A stretch of 64,000 nucleotides of DNA from S015-6 sp964384945 (GTDB taxonomy: Bacteria > Desulfobacterota > DSWW01), in assembly GCA_964384945.1 (NCBI GenBank), contig CAYLMK010000002.1, positions 372,001-436,000 of the forward strand. The letters run 5' to 3'. Shown piece by piece: positions 17,720 through 27,519 of this stretch. How positions within the stretch are numbered: the first letter of the stretch is position 1; the number at the start of each line of letters is the position of its first letter. The notes beneath the pieces were generated by a model. It made no database searches. It saw nothing but the letters and a program-made list of their open reading frames with translations, and was not told where the DNA came from. Made by a program: the position numbers and the translations under genes.

Positions 17720-19147
17720 TCAACTGCGTCTTGACCCCCGATCCTTTTCCCCTTCGCCTCGATTGCGCCTTTCTCTCATGCGCGCGTAGTCCAGCATGTG
17801 CCTCAGTACTCGGACTCCCGTGTCCGGAAACAGGTAGAAAGGGATTTGGTTCTCCTCGAGCAATCGTCTGCAGGAGGCCACGTCCTCGTTCCGGCCGAGG
17901 AGCGAAAAGAAGACGGGTTTGGTTCGTTTCTCCCGCACCAGATCGACCACCCGCCTGTAGGGCTCGTTTCCGTCGATCGCGAAGGAAATGAAGAAGATCG
18001 CGTGCACGCCGTCGTCCTCCAGCAAGGCCCTGACGGTCTCGACCGATATCTTCTCGAATCCGTGAACCATCATGTCCGGGAAGATGTCGATCGGATTTCC
18101 CGCCTTGGCCTCGGTCGCGATCACTTCGGAGAGCCTGCTCCGTGTCTCCGCGGCGAACCGCGCGATCTGGAGTCCCTGCTGCATCGCGGCGTCGATGCTC
18201 ATGATGGCCTGCGCGCCGCTGTAGGTAATCAGGGCGATTCGGCCCCCCCGGGGCAGGGGCATCCACTGAAAACCCCTCAGGGTTGCGAGGAGTTCCTCGA
18301 CCCCGGCCATCCGCAGCACACCGGCCTGACGCAGCGCGCCTCCGAGCACGGCGTCGTCCAGGGCCAGGCTGGCGGTGTGCGAGGCGACGGCCCGGGCCCC
18401 CTCTTCGGTCCGCCCGCCTTTCAGGAGCAGAACCGGTTTCTCCCCGGTCGTTTGGCGGGCCTCATCGAGGAACCGCCGTCCGTCCCGGATGTCCTCCAGG
18501 TACATCCCCACGATCCGCGTCTGCCCGTCCTCCCTCAGGTAGGCGAGGGCATCGCACTCATTCACGTCCACCTTGTTCCCGAGTCCCAGGCCCTTGGAGA
18601 TGTGAAGCCCGCCGAGGGAGCTCACGTAGCGCAGCAGGGCGCCGACGAAGATTCCTGACTGGGCCACGAAACCGATCGACCCGGGGATCAGCATGCGGGC
18701 ATCGGAGAAATAGGACGTGGTCAGGCCGGTCTCCGTGTTCACGATCCCCAGCGTGTTCGGGCCGAACCCCCGGATGCCGGTCGAGCGCAGGACCGAGCGA
18801 AGATCTTCCTGGTACCGCCTTCCCTGTTCCCCGGCCTCGGAAAACCCCTCCGAGCTGACGACAACGCCCTTGACCCCCTTCTTTGCACAGGCCAGCACGG
18901 CCTCGGCCACGAACCGGGGGGGGATGAGCAGAACGGCCAGATCCACCGGAAAGGGGATTTCTTCCATGCTCGTGTAGAGCGGCTGTCCGTGCACCTCCCC
19001 GCCCTGCGGGTTCACGCCGGCCACCCGGCCCTTGAACCCCACGTCCTGAAGGACCTTCAGGATCAGGGCGCCCGGCTTGAATGCGTCCCGGGATGCACCG
19101 ATCACGGCAACGTTCCTTGACTCGAGCACTTCGCGCACCGAGTGCAT
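17720..19147 (-). CDS. Acyl-CoA synthetase (ADP-forming) alpha-subunit-like, CoA-binding protein
   Basis: 475 residues with the two-part layout of ADP-forming acyl-CoA synthetase alpha chains: an N-terminal CoA-binding Rossmann domain (NVAVIGASRDAFKPG at residue ~13), then succinyl-CoA-ligase-like flavodoxin domains (FGPNTLGIVN, GFVAQSGIF, ALITYSGAQAIM). The phosphorylated histidine of the family is in ASHTASLALDD. No ATP-grasp beta part is fused or adjacent. Two paralogues occur at 29.2 and 44.9 kb. The start is divergent from the acyl-CoA dehydrogenase fusion gene across a 332-bp promoter region. It probably activates or transfers organic acids to CoA with a beta subunit encoded elsewhere; the substrate is unknown. 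Confidence 0.85.
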   Translation of the reverse strand: MHSVREVLESRNVAVIGASRDAFKPGALILKVLQDVGFKGRVAGVNPQGGEVHGQPLYTSMEEIPFPVDLAVLLIPPRFVAEAVLACAKKGVKGVVVSSEGFSEAGEQGRRYQEDLRSVLRSTGIRGFGPNTLGIVNTETGLTTSYFSDARMLIPGSIGFVAQSGIFVGALLRYVSSLGGLHISKGLGLGNKVDVNECDALAYLREDGQTRIVGMYLEDIRDGRRFLDEARQTTGEKPVLLLKGGRTEEGARAVASHTASLALDDAVLGGALRQAGVLRMAGVEELLATLRGFQWMPLPRGGRIALITYSGAQAIMSIDAAMQQGLQIARFAAETRSRLSEVIATEAKAGNPIDIFPDMMVHGFEKISVETVRALLEDDGVHAIFFISFAIDGNEPYRRVVDLVREKRTKPVFFSLLGRNEDVASCRRLLEENQIPFYLFPDTGVRVLRHMLDYARMRERRNRGEGEKDRGSRRS

Positions 19148-19479
19148 GCGGGTACCTCTCTATCCTCTGTGTCCATGCCCCGAAGAGTTTCCGACTTGAA
19201 GGAAGAATATAGGGATTCTCGGCCCAAAACACCAGGCCTGTGCACGGTCGTTCGCTCCCTTCCTCCCATGCCCGACCGCGGCCGATTTGCGTTCAATGGT
19301 CAACGTGCTATAGTGGGTGCTCTCATCTCTCGCCCGCCGCGAGGCGGCAGGAAGTCCTCCCGCATGCATCGACAGAGCGATCGAAGAAGCCTTCGCAAGG
19401 CAGGCCCCTGCACCCAACGTTTCACCCTCTCGACAAAAACCCGGACCCGCCCCGCTTCCAGGGGAAAAGGAGACATGCC
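19148..19479. other. Divergent intergenic region, 332 bp
   Basis: Separates the CoA-ligase alpha-like gene (minus) from the acyl-CoA dehydrogenase fusion gene (plus). Besides the plus-strand promoter candidate at 19287-19314 it holds a strong AAGGAG ribosome site at 19467-19472 for the fusion gene. No convincing small gene or palindromic operator was seen. Confidence 0.6.
19287..19314 (+). promoter_or_regulatory. Candidate sigma-70 promoter of the dehydrogenase fusion gene
   Basis: TTGCGT at 19287-19292 and TATAGT at 19309-19314 are separated by 16 bp, giving a start near 19321 and a leader of about 160 nt before the ATG at 19480. Two hexamer matches of this quality are unusual in DNA this GC-rich, but the spacing is one base short of ideal. 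Confidence 0.45.
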
Positions 19480-21798
19480 ATGGGACTGAGGGAACTGAAC
19501 GTAGACCTGACCAAAGACCATGTCGCCCTGTGGAATTCCACCAAGAAATTCATGAAGGAGGTGTGGAGGCCGGCCGCCATCGCCCTGGACAAGCTGCCGA
19601 ACCCGGAGGACGTGATCCGGAAGGACTCCGTTCTGTGGGACGTGCTGCGGCAGAGTTTCGAACTGGGCTACCACAGCATGTTCTTTCCGGAGGAGTTCGG
19701 GGGAACGAACTTGGACTCCCTGAGCGTGGGGCTGGTCTCCGAACTCATGGGCTGGGCTGCGCCGGACCTTGCGGTCAGCCTGGGCGTGTGCACGACGCCC
19801 TTCCTGTGGAACATGCTCTCTCCCCACGAGGAAATGCACGAGCTGACGAGAAAGTTCTGTGCGGACACCAAGGCGGAAATGACCGGATGCTGGGCCATCA
19901 CCGAGCCGGACCACGGCTCGGACTGGATCCTCTTCGACGCGGACGTGCCCCAGGGCGAGTCGGTCGCCCCCTCGGTCCGGGCCGCGCTCGACGGGGACCA
20001 CTACGTCATCAATGGCACCAAGGCGGCCTGGGTGAGCAACGGCACGATCGCCAAGTATGCGGCCCTGTTCCTCTCCCTGGATCCGTCCTCGGGAATGGCC
20101 GGGGGCGGGGTGGCCTGCGTCCCCCTCGAACTGCCGGGCGTCACCCGCGGCAAGCCCCTGAACAAGATCGGCCAGAGGGCGCTCAACCAGGGAGAGATCT
20201 ACTTCGACAACGTGCGGATCCCGAAGAACATGATGATCGCCGCGGACCCGGTCACCTTCAAGCTTCTGGCCAACAGCCAGCTGGGCCTGGCCAACGGGTT
20301 CATGGGGCTCATCTTCACCGGGTGCGCCCAGGCCGCCTTCGAAGAGGCCCTCGAGTTCGCACTGACGCGCATCCAGGGCGGAAAGCCGATCTACGAGCAC
20401 CAGAACATCAAGCTCAAGCTCTTCGACATGTTCGCCTCGGTCGAGGCGGCGCGCGCCCTGGCCCGGCGGGTCGGCCTGTACAACAAGGTGCAGGCGGACA
20501 ACATGCAGCCCGTGGCGGTCCACTACGCCATGGCCTCCAAGATCATGGCCACCGAGACCGCCTTCAACGTGGCCAACCAGGCCGTCCAGGTCTGCGGCGG
20601 CTGCGGGCTTTCCAAGGAGTACCTGATCGAGAAGATCTTCCGGGATGCCCGTGCGGCCCTGATCGAGGACGGCTGCAACGAGGTGCTGGCCCTGGACGGG
20701 GCGGACAGGATCCGCAGGGGCCGCACGTATTGGGCCGTCCAGGAGGGGCTGGCCCAGCCCGGTGCGGCCGCCGGCGCGGCCGCCGCCGGGATAACCTGGG
20801 AGGACATCCGACCCATGATGCGGCCCGAGCCCGGCACCGTGCACATGGGCAAGATGAAAGCGGATCCGGAAAAGTGCACGCACTGCGGGCTGTGCCTTCT
20901 CAACTGCCCCTTCCGGGCCTGGGAGACGGACGAGAACGAAGTGCCGCGGATGAAGGAGGTCTACGAGTGCTTCAGCTGCTACAACTGCATGGTGGCCTGT
21001 CCGGTGGGTGCCATCTCCATCGTGGAGCCCTACCATGTCGATTCGGGCTTCTACAAGACCGAACCGGGCCCCCTGCCTGCCAGGATGCCTTGCGAGCCCA
21101 GGGATGCCGCCGGGAATCCTTGCGAGTGGAACGATGTGGAGAAGCTCATGTTCAACCGCAGGAGCGTCCGGAACTTCAAGGAAACCCCGGTGCCCGAAAC
21201 CCTGATTCGACGGGTGCTCGAGGCGGGCCGGTTCGCCCCGAGCGGTGGAAATTGTCAGCCCTGGCAGTTCATCGTGGTCACGGACAAGGCCCTGATCCAG
21301 GAGTTGAATGACGCCTGCTACAGCATTCTGAGCATGCTGCACACAACGTACATGAACGATCAGATGGTCAAGGGCCTGGCTCCGGTCTATGCACAGAACC
21401 CGAATCCGGGCTTCTTCGATCCCCGCGTGATCGTGGGCGGCATGGGCAGCATCACGAAGAAGAACGCCCCCACCTTCCTGGACGCCCCGGTCGTGATCCT
21501 CCTGGCATGCGACGAGCGGGCCATCGGCGGGCCGCAGATCGCGGCGGGCATCGCAGGGCAGAACATGAACCTGGCCGCCATGTCCCTGGGCCTGGGCTTC
21601 TGCTGGATCGGGTTCAGCCAGGTCATCGAGATGATGCCGCACGTGAAGGAGAAGCTCGGGCTGAAGGATCCCTGGAAGATCGCCACGGCCATGGTCCTCG
21701 GGTACCCCAAGTTCAAGCAGGAAGGGATCGTGCCCCGCGAGTTCCGGCCCGTTACCTGGTTCCGGGAGGGAGCCAAGGGACCGGAGATCGAAAGGTAG
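19480..21798 (+). CDS. Acyl-CoA dehydrogenase / 2[4Fe-4S] ferredoxin / nitroreductase fusion protein
   Basis: Single 772-residue polypeptide with three domains. Residues 1-425 are an acyl-CoA dehydrogenase (ITEPDHGSD flavin loop at 140-148; QVCGGCGLSKEY near 370). The usual catalytic YEGT position reads IEDGC, with D397 where many family members have Glu. A Gly/Ala linker (424-438) leads to a ferredoxin with cysteines C466, C469, C472, C476 and C497, C500, C503, C507. Residues ~553-772 are a nitroreductase-type flavodomain (NRRSVRNFKETPVPE, FAPSGGNCQPWQF). This implies internal electron transfer from acyl-CoA FAD through Fe-S to FMN. The ATG is set by an AAGGAG seven bases upstream. The thiolase and ligase genes follow on the same strand. 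Confidence 0.9.
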   Translation: MGLRELNVDLTKDHVALWNSTKKFMKEVWRPAAIALDKLPNPEDVIRKDSVLWDVLRQSFELGYHSMFFPEEFGGTNLDSLSVGLVSELMGWAAPDLAVSLGVCTTPFLWNMLSPHEEMHELTRKFCADTKAEMTGCWAITEPDHGSDWILFDADVPQGESVAPSVRAALDGDHYVINGTKAAWVSNGTIAKYAALFLSLDPSSGMAGGGVACVPLELPGVTRGKPLNKIGQRALNQGEIYFDNVRIPKNMMIAADPVTFKLLANSQLGLANGFMGLIFTGCAQAAFEEALEFALTRIQGGKPIYEHQNIKLKLFDMFASVEAARALARRVGLYNKVQADNMQPVAVHYAMASKIMATETAFNVANQAVQVCGGCGLSKEYLIEKIFRDARAALIEDGCNEVLALDGADRIRRGRTYWAVQEGLAQPGAAAGAAAAGITWEDIRPMMRPEPGTVHMGKMKADPEKCTHCGLCLLNCPFRAWETDENEVPRMKEVYECFSCYNCMVACPVGAISIVEPYHVDSGFYKTEPGPLPARMPCEPRDAAGNPCEWNDVEKLMFNRRSVRNFKETPVPETLIRRVLEAGRFAPSGGNCQPWQFIVVTDKALIQELNDACYSILSMLHTTYMNDQMVKGLAPVYAQNPNPGFFDPRVIVGGMGSITKKNAPTFLDAPVVILLACDERAIGGPQIAAGIAGQNMNLAAMSLGLGFCWIGFSQVIEMMPHVKEKLGLKDPWKIATAMVLGYPKFKQEGIVPREFRPVTWFREGAKGPEIER

Positions 21799-22053
21799 CC
21801 CCTCTGCCCCGCCGGAGCCGCCGGGGATCGGGGGGTCAGGGACCAGACAATCAGGCTCAGGCCGCGGCAGGCAAGGGTTGAAAGGGGAAAGGGGCGAAGA
21901 TGCGGGGTGGGGACGGGCCGTGCGCCCCCTGCGAGGATGTCTCTTTCCGGTTCCTTCTTCCCTCGGCGAGGGGAGAAGGTCACGATGAGGGGCGAACCTT
22001 TCAAACAACCGCACGCAATCGAGGCCGGCGGCAAAAAGAAAGAGAGGCGACAC

Positions 22054-23301
22054 GTGCGTAGAGTGAAGATTATCGGGGGCGCCGTCACCAAATTCGGGCG
22101 GCACCTGGATCGCAATCTCAAATCGCTGGTGGAAGAGGCCGTCGGCGGAGCCCTCAACGATGCGGGCATCACCAAGGAACAGATCCAGGGCGCCTGGGTC
22201 GGAAACGCGGCCCAGGGCGTCCTCCAGGGGCAGGAGTCGATCCGCGGGCAGGTGGTCCTGCGGGCCATGGGGATCGGCGGAATCCCGGTGATCAACGTGG
22301 AGAACGCCTGCGCCTCATCTGCCACGGCCCTGAACGGCGCATGGGCCCTGGTGGCCCTTGGAGAGATCGACGCGGCCCTCGTGGTCGGCATGGAGAAGAT
22401 GTACTTCGAGGATCGGGGCAGGGTCCTGCCGGCCTTCACCGGCGGCATGGACGTGGAACTGCTTCCCCAGATGATGGAACTTTTTGCCAAGCAGGAGGCG
22501 GAGATCCGCAAGGCCCAGGAGGCAAAGGGAGAGGCCCCGAGGAAACAGTCCGGCCAGCGGACTGTGTTCATGGACGTCTACGCCATGATTGCCAGGGCGC
22601 ACATGGAGAAGTACGGGACGACCCAAAGACAGCTCGCCGTGGTCTCCTGCAAGAACCACTTCCATTCCTCCATGAACCCGCTGGCCCAGTACCAGAACAC
22701 CTTCACGGTCGAGGAGGTGCTTGAAGCACCGGAGGTGGCCTGGCCCCTGACCCGCCCGATGTGCTCGCCCATCGGGGACGGCGCCGCAGCCGCCGTTGTC
22801 TGCTCGGAGGATTTCGTAAGGAAGATCGGTGCAGGACACGGCGTGGAACTGGCCGCCTGCGTGCTCGCAAGCGGCGAGGACCGTGAGCGCGAGCAGAAGC
22901 AAAGCACCCTCGCGCGGCTGGCGAGAAAGGCGTACGAGAAGGCGGGCCTGGGCCCGGAGGACATCGATGTCGCCGAGGTGCACGACGCCACTTGCATGGG
23001 CGAGATCTACGCAACCGAGGAGCTGGGCTTCTGCCCGATCGGCGAGGGAGGTCCCTTTGCCGAGGCCGGACACACGACCCTCGGCGGAAGGATACCGGTG
23101 AACGTCTCCGGGGGCCTGGAGTCCCAGGGGCACCCGGTGGGCGCCACCGGGATCCGGCAGGCGGTCGAACTCTACTGGCACCTGACCGGAAAGGCGGGCA
23201 GGCGGCAGGTGGAAGGGGCCAAGGTCGGCCTTGCGCAGAACGCAGGGGGCACGGTCGGCGGCTCGGAGGCGGCCCTGTCCGTCACGATTCTGAAACGCTG
23301 A
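22054..23301 (+). CDS. Thiolase, SCP2/lipid-transfer type
   Basis: Thiolase-fold enzyme of 415 residues that would cleave or form a C-C bond on acyl-CoA. The nucleophile is C86 in VENACASSATAL, the histidine of the SCP2-type EVHDAT block is H310, and H360 lies in GGLESQGHPVGATG. Like SCP-x thiolases, the C-terminal active-site CxG of classical thiolases is replaced (AQNAGGTVGGSEAA). A GTG start follows GAGAGGCG and opens at RRVKIIGGAVTKFG, the usual first strand; an in-frame ATG at 21985 is a weaker option. It lies 255 bp after the dehydrogenase fusion and 40 bp before an acyl-CoA ligase, so it is probably the third step of one pathway. Confidence 0.88.
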   Translation: MRRVKIIGGAVTKFGRHLDRNLKSLVEEAVGGALNDAGITKEQIQGAWVGNAAQGVLQGQESIRGQVVLRAMGIGGIPVINVENACASSATALNGAWALVALGEIDAALVVGMEKMYFEDRGRVLPAFTGGMDVELLPQMMELFAKQEAEIRKAQEAKGEAPRKQSGQRTVFMDVYAMIARAHMEKYGTTQRQLAVVSCKNHFHSSMNPLAQYQNTFTVEEVLEAPEVAWPLTRPMCSPIGDGAAAAVVCSEDFVRKIGAGHGVELAACVLASGEDREREQKQSTLARLARKAYEKAGLGPEDIDVAEVHDATCMGEIYATEELGFCPIGEGGPFAEAGHTTLGGRIPVNVSGGLESQGHPVGATGIRQAVELYWHLTGKAGRRQVEGAKVGLAQNAGGTVGGSEAALSVTILKR

Positions 23302-23341
23302 CGTTCCTAATGATCTTTCCGGGAAACAAGGAGGTCCTGCG

Positions 23342-24928
23342 ATGGCGGAGGCGACGAAGTTGATCTTTTACTCGGATCTGATCGGGGCGCAGGGAACGGC
23401 CCTGGGCGACAAACCCTACATCCTGCACGAAGACCGGAGGGTCGGCTTCGCCGAGTTCGACCGGGCCACGTGCCGCGCGGCCAACGGGCTGGCCGCGTTC
23501 GGAGCAAAGCCCGGCGACGGCATCGCGATCCTGATGGCCAACTGCATCGAATACCTCTGCCTCTTTTGCGGCATGCCGCGGGGCGGCTTCTACAGCGTAC
23601 CGATCAATGTGTCGCTCAAGGGCGACGGCCTTCGCTACATCCTGACCCATTCGGACGTGAAGTACCTGATGGTGGACGATACCCTGTACCCGCGCTATGC
23701 CGCACTCGAGGCGCCGGTGGGCCGGATCGAGAAGGTGTTCGTTCGCAGGACCATGGAGGACACCCTGCCGCCGGGGACGATCCCGCTGGAACGGCTGATG
23801 GACCACCCTTCCGACCGACCGGCCGTCGCCCTCGACCCGGAGGCCGTCACCTTCCTCATGTACACCTCCGGAACGACCGGCTTCCCCAAGGGCGTAGTGA
23901 ACCGAAACCGCTCGATGAACATCGAGGGATTCAAGCTCTTGACCTCTTTCGTCTACAAGCCGGACGACGTGCTCTATACCTGCCTTCCCCTGTTTCACGC
24001 AAATGCCCTCATCCTGACCGCCGGCTTCGCCATGGTCGCCGGCCTGCCCTTCGCGCTGGAGCATCGGTTTTCCGCCTCCCGGTTCTGGGATTCCATCCGG
24101 CGGTACGGGGCCACCACGTTCAATGCCCTGGGGGCCATGATCCCCATCCTGATGAAACAGCCGGAAAGGCCGGACGACGCGGACAATCCGGTCCGCATGG
24201 TTTTCTCCGCCGCCTGCCCGGCGAACCTCTGGGAGGCCTTTGAAAAGCGGTTCGGGGTCAAGATCTACGAGGGGTACGGCGCCGTGGACGGCGGGGGCGT
24301 TCTCATCTGGAACCTCGGAAACGGCCCCGTGGGCTCGGTGGGCAAGGTCATGAACACGGAGTGGAAGCTGGTGGACGACGACGGCAAAGAGGTTCCCCAG
24401 GGGGAGGTCGGCGAGCTGATCACGAAGGTGGCGGACAAAAAAACGGGGGGGGTCGAATATTACAAGAACCCGGAGGCCAGCGAGAACAAGATCCGGGGCG
24501 AATGGCTCCACTCCGGGGATCTGTTTTACGCGGACAAGGACGGATTTCTCTACTTCGTGGACCGCAAGACCGACTCCATGCGCCGCAGGGGGGAGAACAT
24601 CTCCTCCTTCGAGGTGGAGAACATCGTGGAGAAGCACCCGGACGTGGCCGAATGCGCGGCCTTCGGCGTGCCCTCGGAGCTCGGCGAGGACGAGGTCATG
24701 ATCTGGGTCAAGCCCAGGGAGGGCGCTGCGCTGGACCTGAAGGCGCTGATCCGGCACTGCGCGGACAATATGGCCTACTTCATGGTTCCCCGCTACATCG
24801 ACGTGGTCGACGACATCCCGAGGACCGGAACCTTCCGGGTGCAGAAGACGAGCATGAAGAAGCAGGGTGTGACCGACCGCACCTGGGACCGTGAAAAGCA
24901 GATGCCGGACCTGAGGCTCAAGAAGTAG
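23342..24928 (+). CDS. AMP-forming acyl-CoA synthetase (ANL superfamily)
   Basis: Activates a carboxylic acid to its CoA thioester with ATP, via an acyl-adenylate; cytoplasmic. 528 residues. The P-loop-like motif YTSGTTGFPKGVV is near residue 180, the adenylate motif region is YEGYGAVDGGG, the hinge block is WLHSGDLFYADKDGFLYFVDRKTDSMRRRGENIS, and the C-terminal lysine region is TGTFRVQKTSMKK. The motif spacing fits medium-chain, carnitine or aromatic acid ligases; the substrate is unknown. An AAGGAGG lies just upstream of the ATG. It is the last gene of the dehydrogenase-fusion/thiolase/ligase run and ends 16 bp from a convergent gene. Confidence 0.9.
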   Translation: MAEATKLIFYSDLIGAQGTALGDKPYILHEDRRVGFAEFDRATCRAANGLAAFGAKPGDGIAILMANCIEYLCLFCGMPRGGFYSVPINVSLKGDGLRYILTHSDVKYLMVDDTLYPRYAALEAPVGRIEKVFVRRTMEDTLPPGTIPLERLMDHPSDRPAVALDPEAVTFLMYTSGTTGFPKGVVNRNRSMNIEGFKLLTSFVYKPDDVLYTCLPLFHANALILTAGFAMVAGLPFALEHRFSASRFWDSIRRYGATTFNALGAMIPILMKQPERPDDADNPVRMVFSAACPANLWEAFEKRFGVKIYEGYGAVDGGGVLIWNLGNGPVGSVGKVMNTEWKLVDDDGKEVPQGEVGELITKVADKKTGGVEYYKNPEASENKIRGEWLHSGDLFYADKDGFLYFVDRKTDSMRRRGENISSFEVENIVEKHPDVAECAAFGVPSELGEDEVMIWVKPREGAALDLKALIRHCADNMAYFMVPRYIDVVDDIPRTGTFRVQKTSMKKQGVTDRTWDREKQMPDLRLKK

Positions 24929-24944
24929 CCCCCCGACCTGCCGG

Positions 24945-26576
24945 TCATGCCCGAAGGACCCGCCCCGCCCTGGCGCCGGCAATGTAGGAACCGTCCCGGA
25001 CGGCGTGCACGCCGTTCACGAAGACGTGTGCAATGCCCCTGGGCTTCCCGGCCGGACGGCCGCCGGCCGGAGGCACGTCGGATATCCGCTCAGGATCGAA
25101 GACCACCACGTCGGCTGCCTTGCCCGGAGCGAGCGAGCCGCGGTCCTTCATGCCGAACCGCTCCGCACTCGCCAGGGTCATCCGGTGAATGGCGTTCTCA
25201 AGGCTGAAGAATTTCCTCTCCCGTACGCACTCCCCCAGGATCTTGGGAAAGGTCCCCAGGGCGGCAGGGTTCGGGTATCCCGTGCTCTTCGCCACAGCGT
25301 CCGTCTCGAAGAGGCATGCCTCATGGCAGAGCACCGACTCCATGGGCCTCTCATGGCCCGGCTCGCCGCTGTAAGCGTGGAAGAGCATGAGCGTGCGGCC
25401 CTGGCTCGCCTCGCTGAGCCTTAGCAGGGCCTGGAACGGGGATGTCTTCCACCTTGAGCCGATCTGCTCGATCGTCTGTCCGTTCAGATCCTCCCAACCG
25501 GGAACCGCCGCATCCATGACCTGGAAATCCCGGTAAAAGAACCCGACGAGGGGGAAGGAAACCCCGAACTCGGCGCGCAGCCGGGCCCTGGCCAACGGGC
25601 TCCGGTACCCGCCCGGCAGGCTCGCAAGGAACCAGTAAGGGAATACAACGTTGATGGTGGTGTTTCCGCAGGTGTACGGGAAGGCGTCGATCATGGCGTC
25701 CACGCCCTCGCGCCGCGCCCTGTCGACCATGCGGAGGCACTCGTCCGCCGTGGGCCAGCTTCGGCGGCCCACGAAGATGAAGTGGGAGAGCTGCAGCCGG
25801 ATCCCGGTCTTGCGCGCGATGTCCAGCATCTCCCCCAGGGCCCTCAGGTTGTGGGGCTTGAGATAGGTAGCCGGGTAGCAGGGCGAGATCTTGGATAATG
25901 CCTTGATGTGCACGGTCACCGGCTTGTCGAATTCCTTCGCCACCCGGCAGAGGGCCCGGATCTCCTCCAAGGGGGAGTACATCCCCGGGTCGTAGCCCAG
26001 GCCGAGACTCAAGCCGCAGGCCCCCTCGTCGAAGGCGCGCCGCAGTTCGTTCAGACACTCCGTCTGTTCTTGCGGCTTCAGGGCGCCCCGCAGGGTGTCG
26101 GCCGCCCGGGACCTCAGCGAGGCATGGCCGACCAGTTCGGCGACGTTCAGGGCCGGCCTCGTCGCTTGCACATGGTCCAGGAACTCGGCGACCGTGCCCC
26201 ATGTGAAATCGACCGGCCTGTCCGCCAGCATGGCGGCGTGATGCCGGACGAGTTCCATGCTCTCCGGCCGGACCGGCGCCGGCGAGAACCCGCAGTTGCC
26301 GCCGACGACGGTCGTCACCCCCTGCTCCAGGAAGCATCGCAGGACCGACGGGTGCTCCGCGTCCCAGAGCAGCCAGTCCGAATGGGAATGCATGTCGATG
26401 AAGCCGGGGGCGATCACGCAACCTCCCGCGTCGATCACCGTGTCCGACGGGGGCGGAGGCTCCCCCTCCGCAATCACCGCCTTGATGCGGCCTCCCTCGA
26501 TCAGCACGTGGCCCAGGAAGGCAGGCCTGCCCGTACCGTCCACGACCCGGCCGTCTTGCAGAAGAATCGTAGCCAC
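24945..26576 (-). CDS. N-acyl-D-amino-acid deacylase family amidohydrolase
   Basis: Zinc-dependent amidohydrolase of 543 residues in the D-aminoacylase family. It opens with the small beta-sandwich (ILLQDGRVVDGTGRP), then the metal motif GFIDMHSHSDW (HxH) near residue 60, and it ends with the second half of the sandwich (GSLAPGKAADVVVFDPERI). Family members deacylate N-acyl-D-amino acids or dipeptides or cleave hydantoin-like rings, so the substrate here is open. The start is a GTG preceded by AGAGGAGG. It is the last gene of a minus-strand run that also holds a second amidohydrolase and a GFA protein, beside the acyl-CoA genes. Confidence 0.85.
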   Translation of the reverse strand: MATILLQDGRVVDGTGRPAFLGHVLIEGGRIKAVIAEGEPPPPSDTVIDAGGCVIAPGFIDMHSHSDWLLWDAEHPSVLRCFLEQGVTTVVGGNCGFSPAPVRPESMELVRHHAAMLADRPVDFTWGTVAEFLDHVQATRPALNVAELVGHASLRSRAADTLRGALKPQEQTECLNELRRAFDEGACGLSLGLGYDPGMYSPLEEIRALCRVAKEFDKPVTVHIKALSKISPCYPATYLKPHNLRALGEMLDIARKTGIRLQLSHFIFVGRRSWPTADECLRMVDRARREGVDAMIDAFPYTCGNTTINVVFPYWFLASLPGGYRSPLARARLRAEFGVSFPLVGFFYRDFQVMDAAVPGWEDLNGQTIEQIGSRWKTSPFQALLRLSEASQGRTLMLFHAYSGEPGHERPMESVLCHEACLFETDAVAKSTGYPNPAALGTFPKILGECVRERKFFSLENAIHRMTLASAERFGMKDRGSLAPGKAADVVVFDPERISDVPPAGGRPAGKPRGIAHVFVNGVHAVRDGSYIAGARAGRVLRA

Positions 26577-26616
26577 GGAATCCTCCTCTCTGTCGGGTTC
26601 TTCGGCACCCCGAGAC

Positions 26617-27519
26617 TCAGAGCCCGAGCAGCCTGGCCGCGTTCTCGCGGAAGATCAGGTTCTCGAGTGCCCTGTCTCCCCTGCACGCCTTGCGCACGAT
26701 CTTGATCGCCGGCAGGTGGTTTCCCCAGGGCCAGTCCGATCCGTAGAGCACCTTCTCCGGGCCGAAGACCTCGACCAGACTTCGGACCGTGGGCGGGGAC
26801 TGAAACGTGATGTCAACATAGACATTCGAAAAGCCGCCCAACATGCCCATCACGTCCCCCACCTGGAACATCCCGGCATGCCCCGCGATGAAGGCGACCT
26901 TTGGAAAGGCCGCGACGAGATCCCGGGCGTAATGAATCGCCCCGTAGGACGGAACCTGATTCCGGGACTTCTCGGCGCCCAGGTAGTAGGAAAACTCGCC
27001 CGCATGGAAGAGCACGGGCAGGCCGTGCGGGGCAAAGGCCTCGACCGCATCGAAGATCCTCTTGCCGTTCAGCGGCTCCTTCTGGATGATGGGGTGCAGT
27101 TTGAGTCCCTTTGCGCCTGCGGCCACGTCCGCGCAGAGCGCTGCCGGGACATCGTATTCCCGCGTGAAGTCCACGCCGGTGAAAGGGATGACGCCCGGAT
27201 CGATCTCCGCCGCCCGCTTCAAGTCCGCAAAGGTCACGTATGGTGGTACGGGCAGGCAGACCATCTTGTCCACCCCTGCCCTGTCCATGGACTTCCTGAG
27301 GTTCTCCAGGGTAGCCGTTTCGTTGCGCGCGTGCTCGCCGCGTGTGATGGGATCCATGAGAAGCTTCATGAGTGCGTCGGGCATGCCCGCATGCATCTGC
27401 CATTCGGAGAGGGTCGCGATGTCCAGGACGAATCGCTTCCTGACTCCCTTCCGGAAGATGAGCCCACCACCACCGGGATAGAGTATGTTGCCAAGGTGTC
27501 CGTGGCTGTCGATGATCAT
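26617..27519 (-). CDS. TIM-barrel amidohydrolase (ACMSD-like, amidohydrolase 2 family)
   Basis: Metal-dependent hydrolase or decarboxylase of 300 residues. The N-terminal metal-binding HxH is in IIDSHGHLGN, a mid-protein histidine is in GLKLHPIIQ, another is in FIAGHAGMFQVG, and the C-terminal Asp is in LYGSDWPWGNHL, the usual order of the amidohydrolase-2 family (ACMSD, 4-oxalomesaconate hydratase and related). The substrate is unknown. Its start overlaps the stop of the GFA gene by 4 bp, indicating translational coupling, and the deacylase follows 40 bp downstream. Confidence 0.85.
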   Translation of the reverse strand: MIIDSHGHLGNILYPGGGGLIFRKGVRKRFVLDIATLSEWQMHAGMPDALMKLLMDPITRGEHARNETATLENLRKSMDRAGVDKMVCLPVPPYVTFADLKRAAEIDPGVIPFTGVDFTREYDVPAALCADVAAGAKGLKLHPIIQKEPLNGKRIFDAVEAFAPHGLPVLFHAGEFSYYLGAEKSRNQVPSYGAIHYARDLVAAFPKVAFIAGHAGMFQVGDVMGMLGGFSNVYVDITFQSPPTVRSLVEVFGPEKVLYGSDWPWGNHLPAIKIVRKACRGDRALENLIFRENAARLLGL

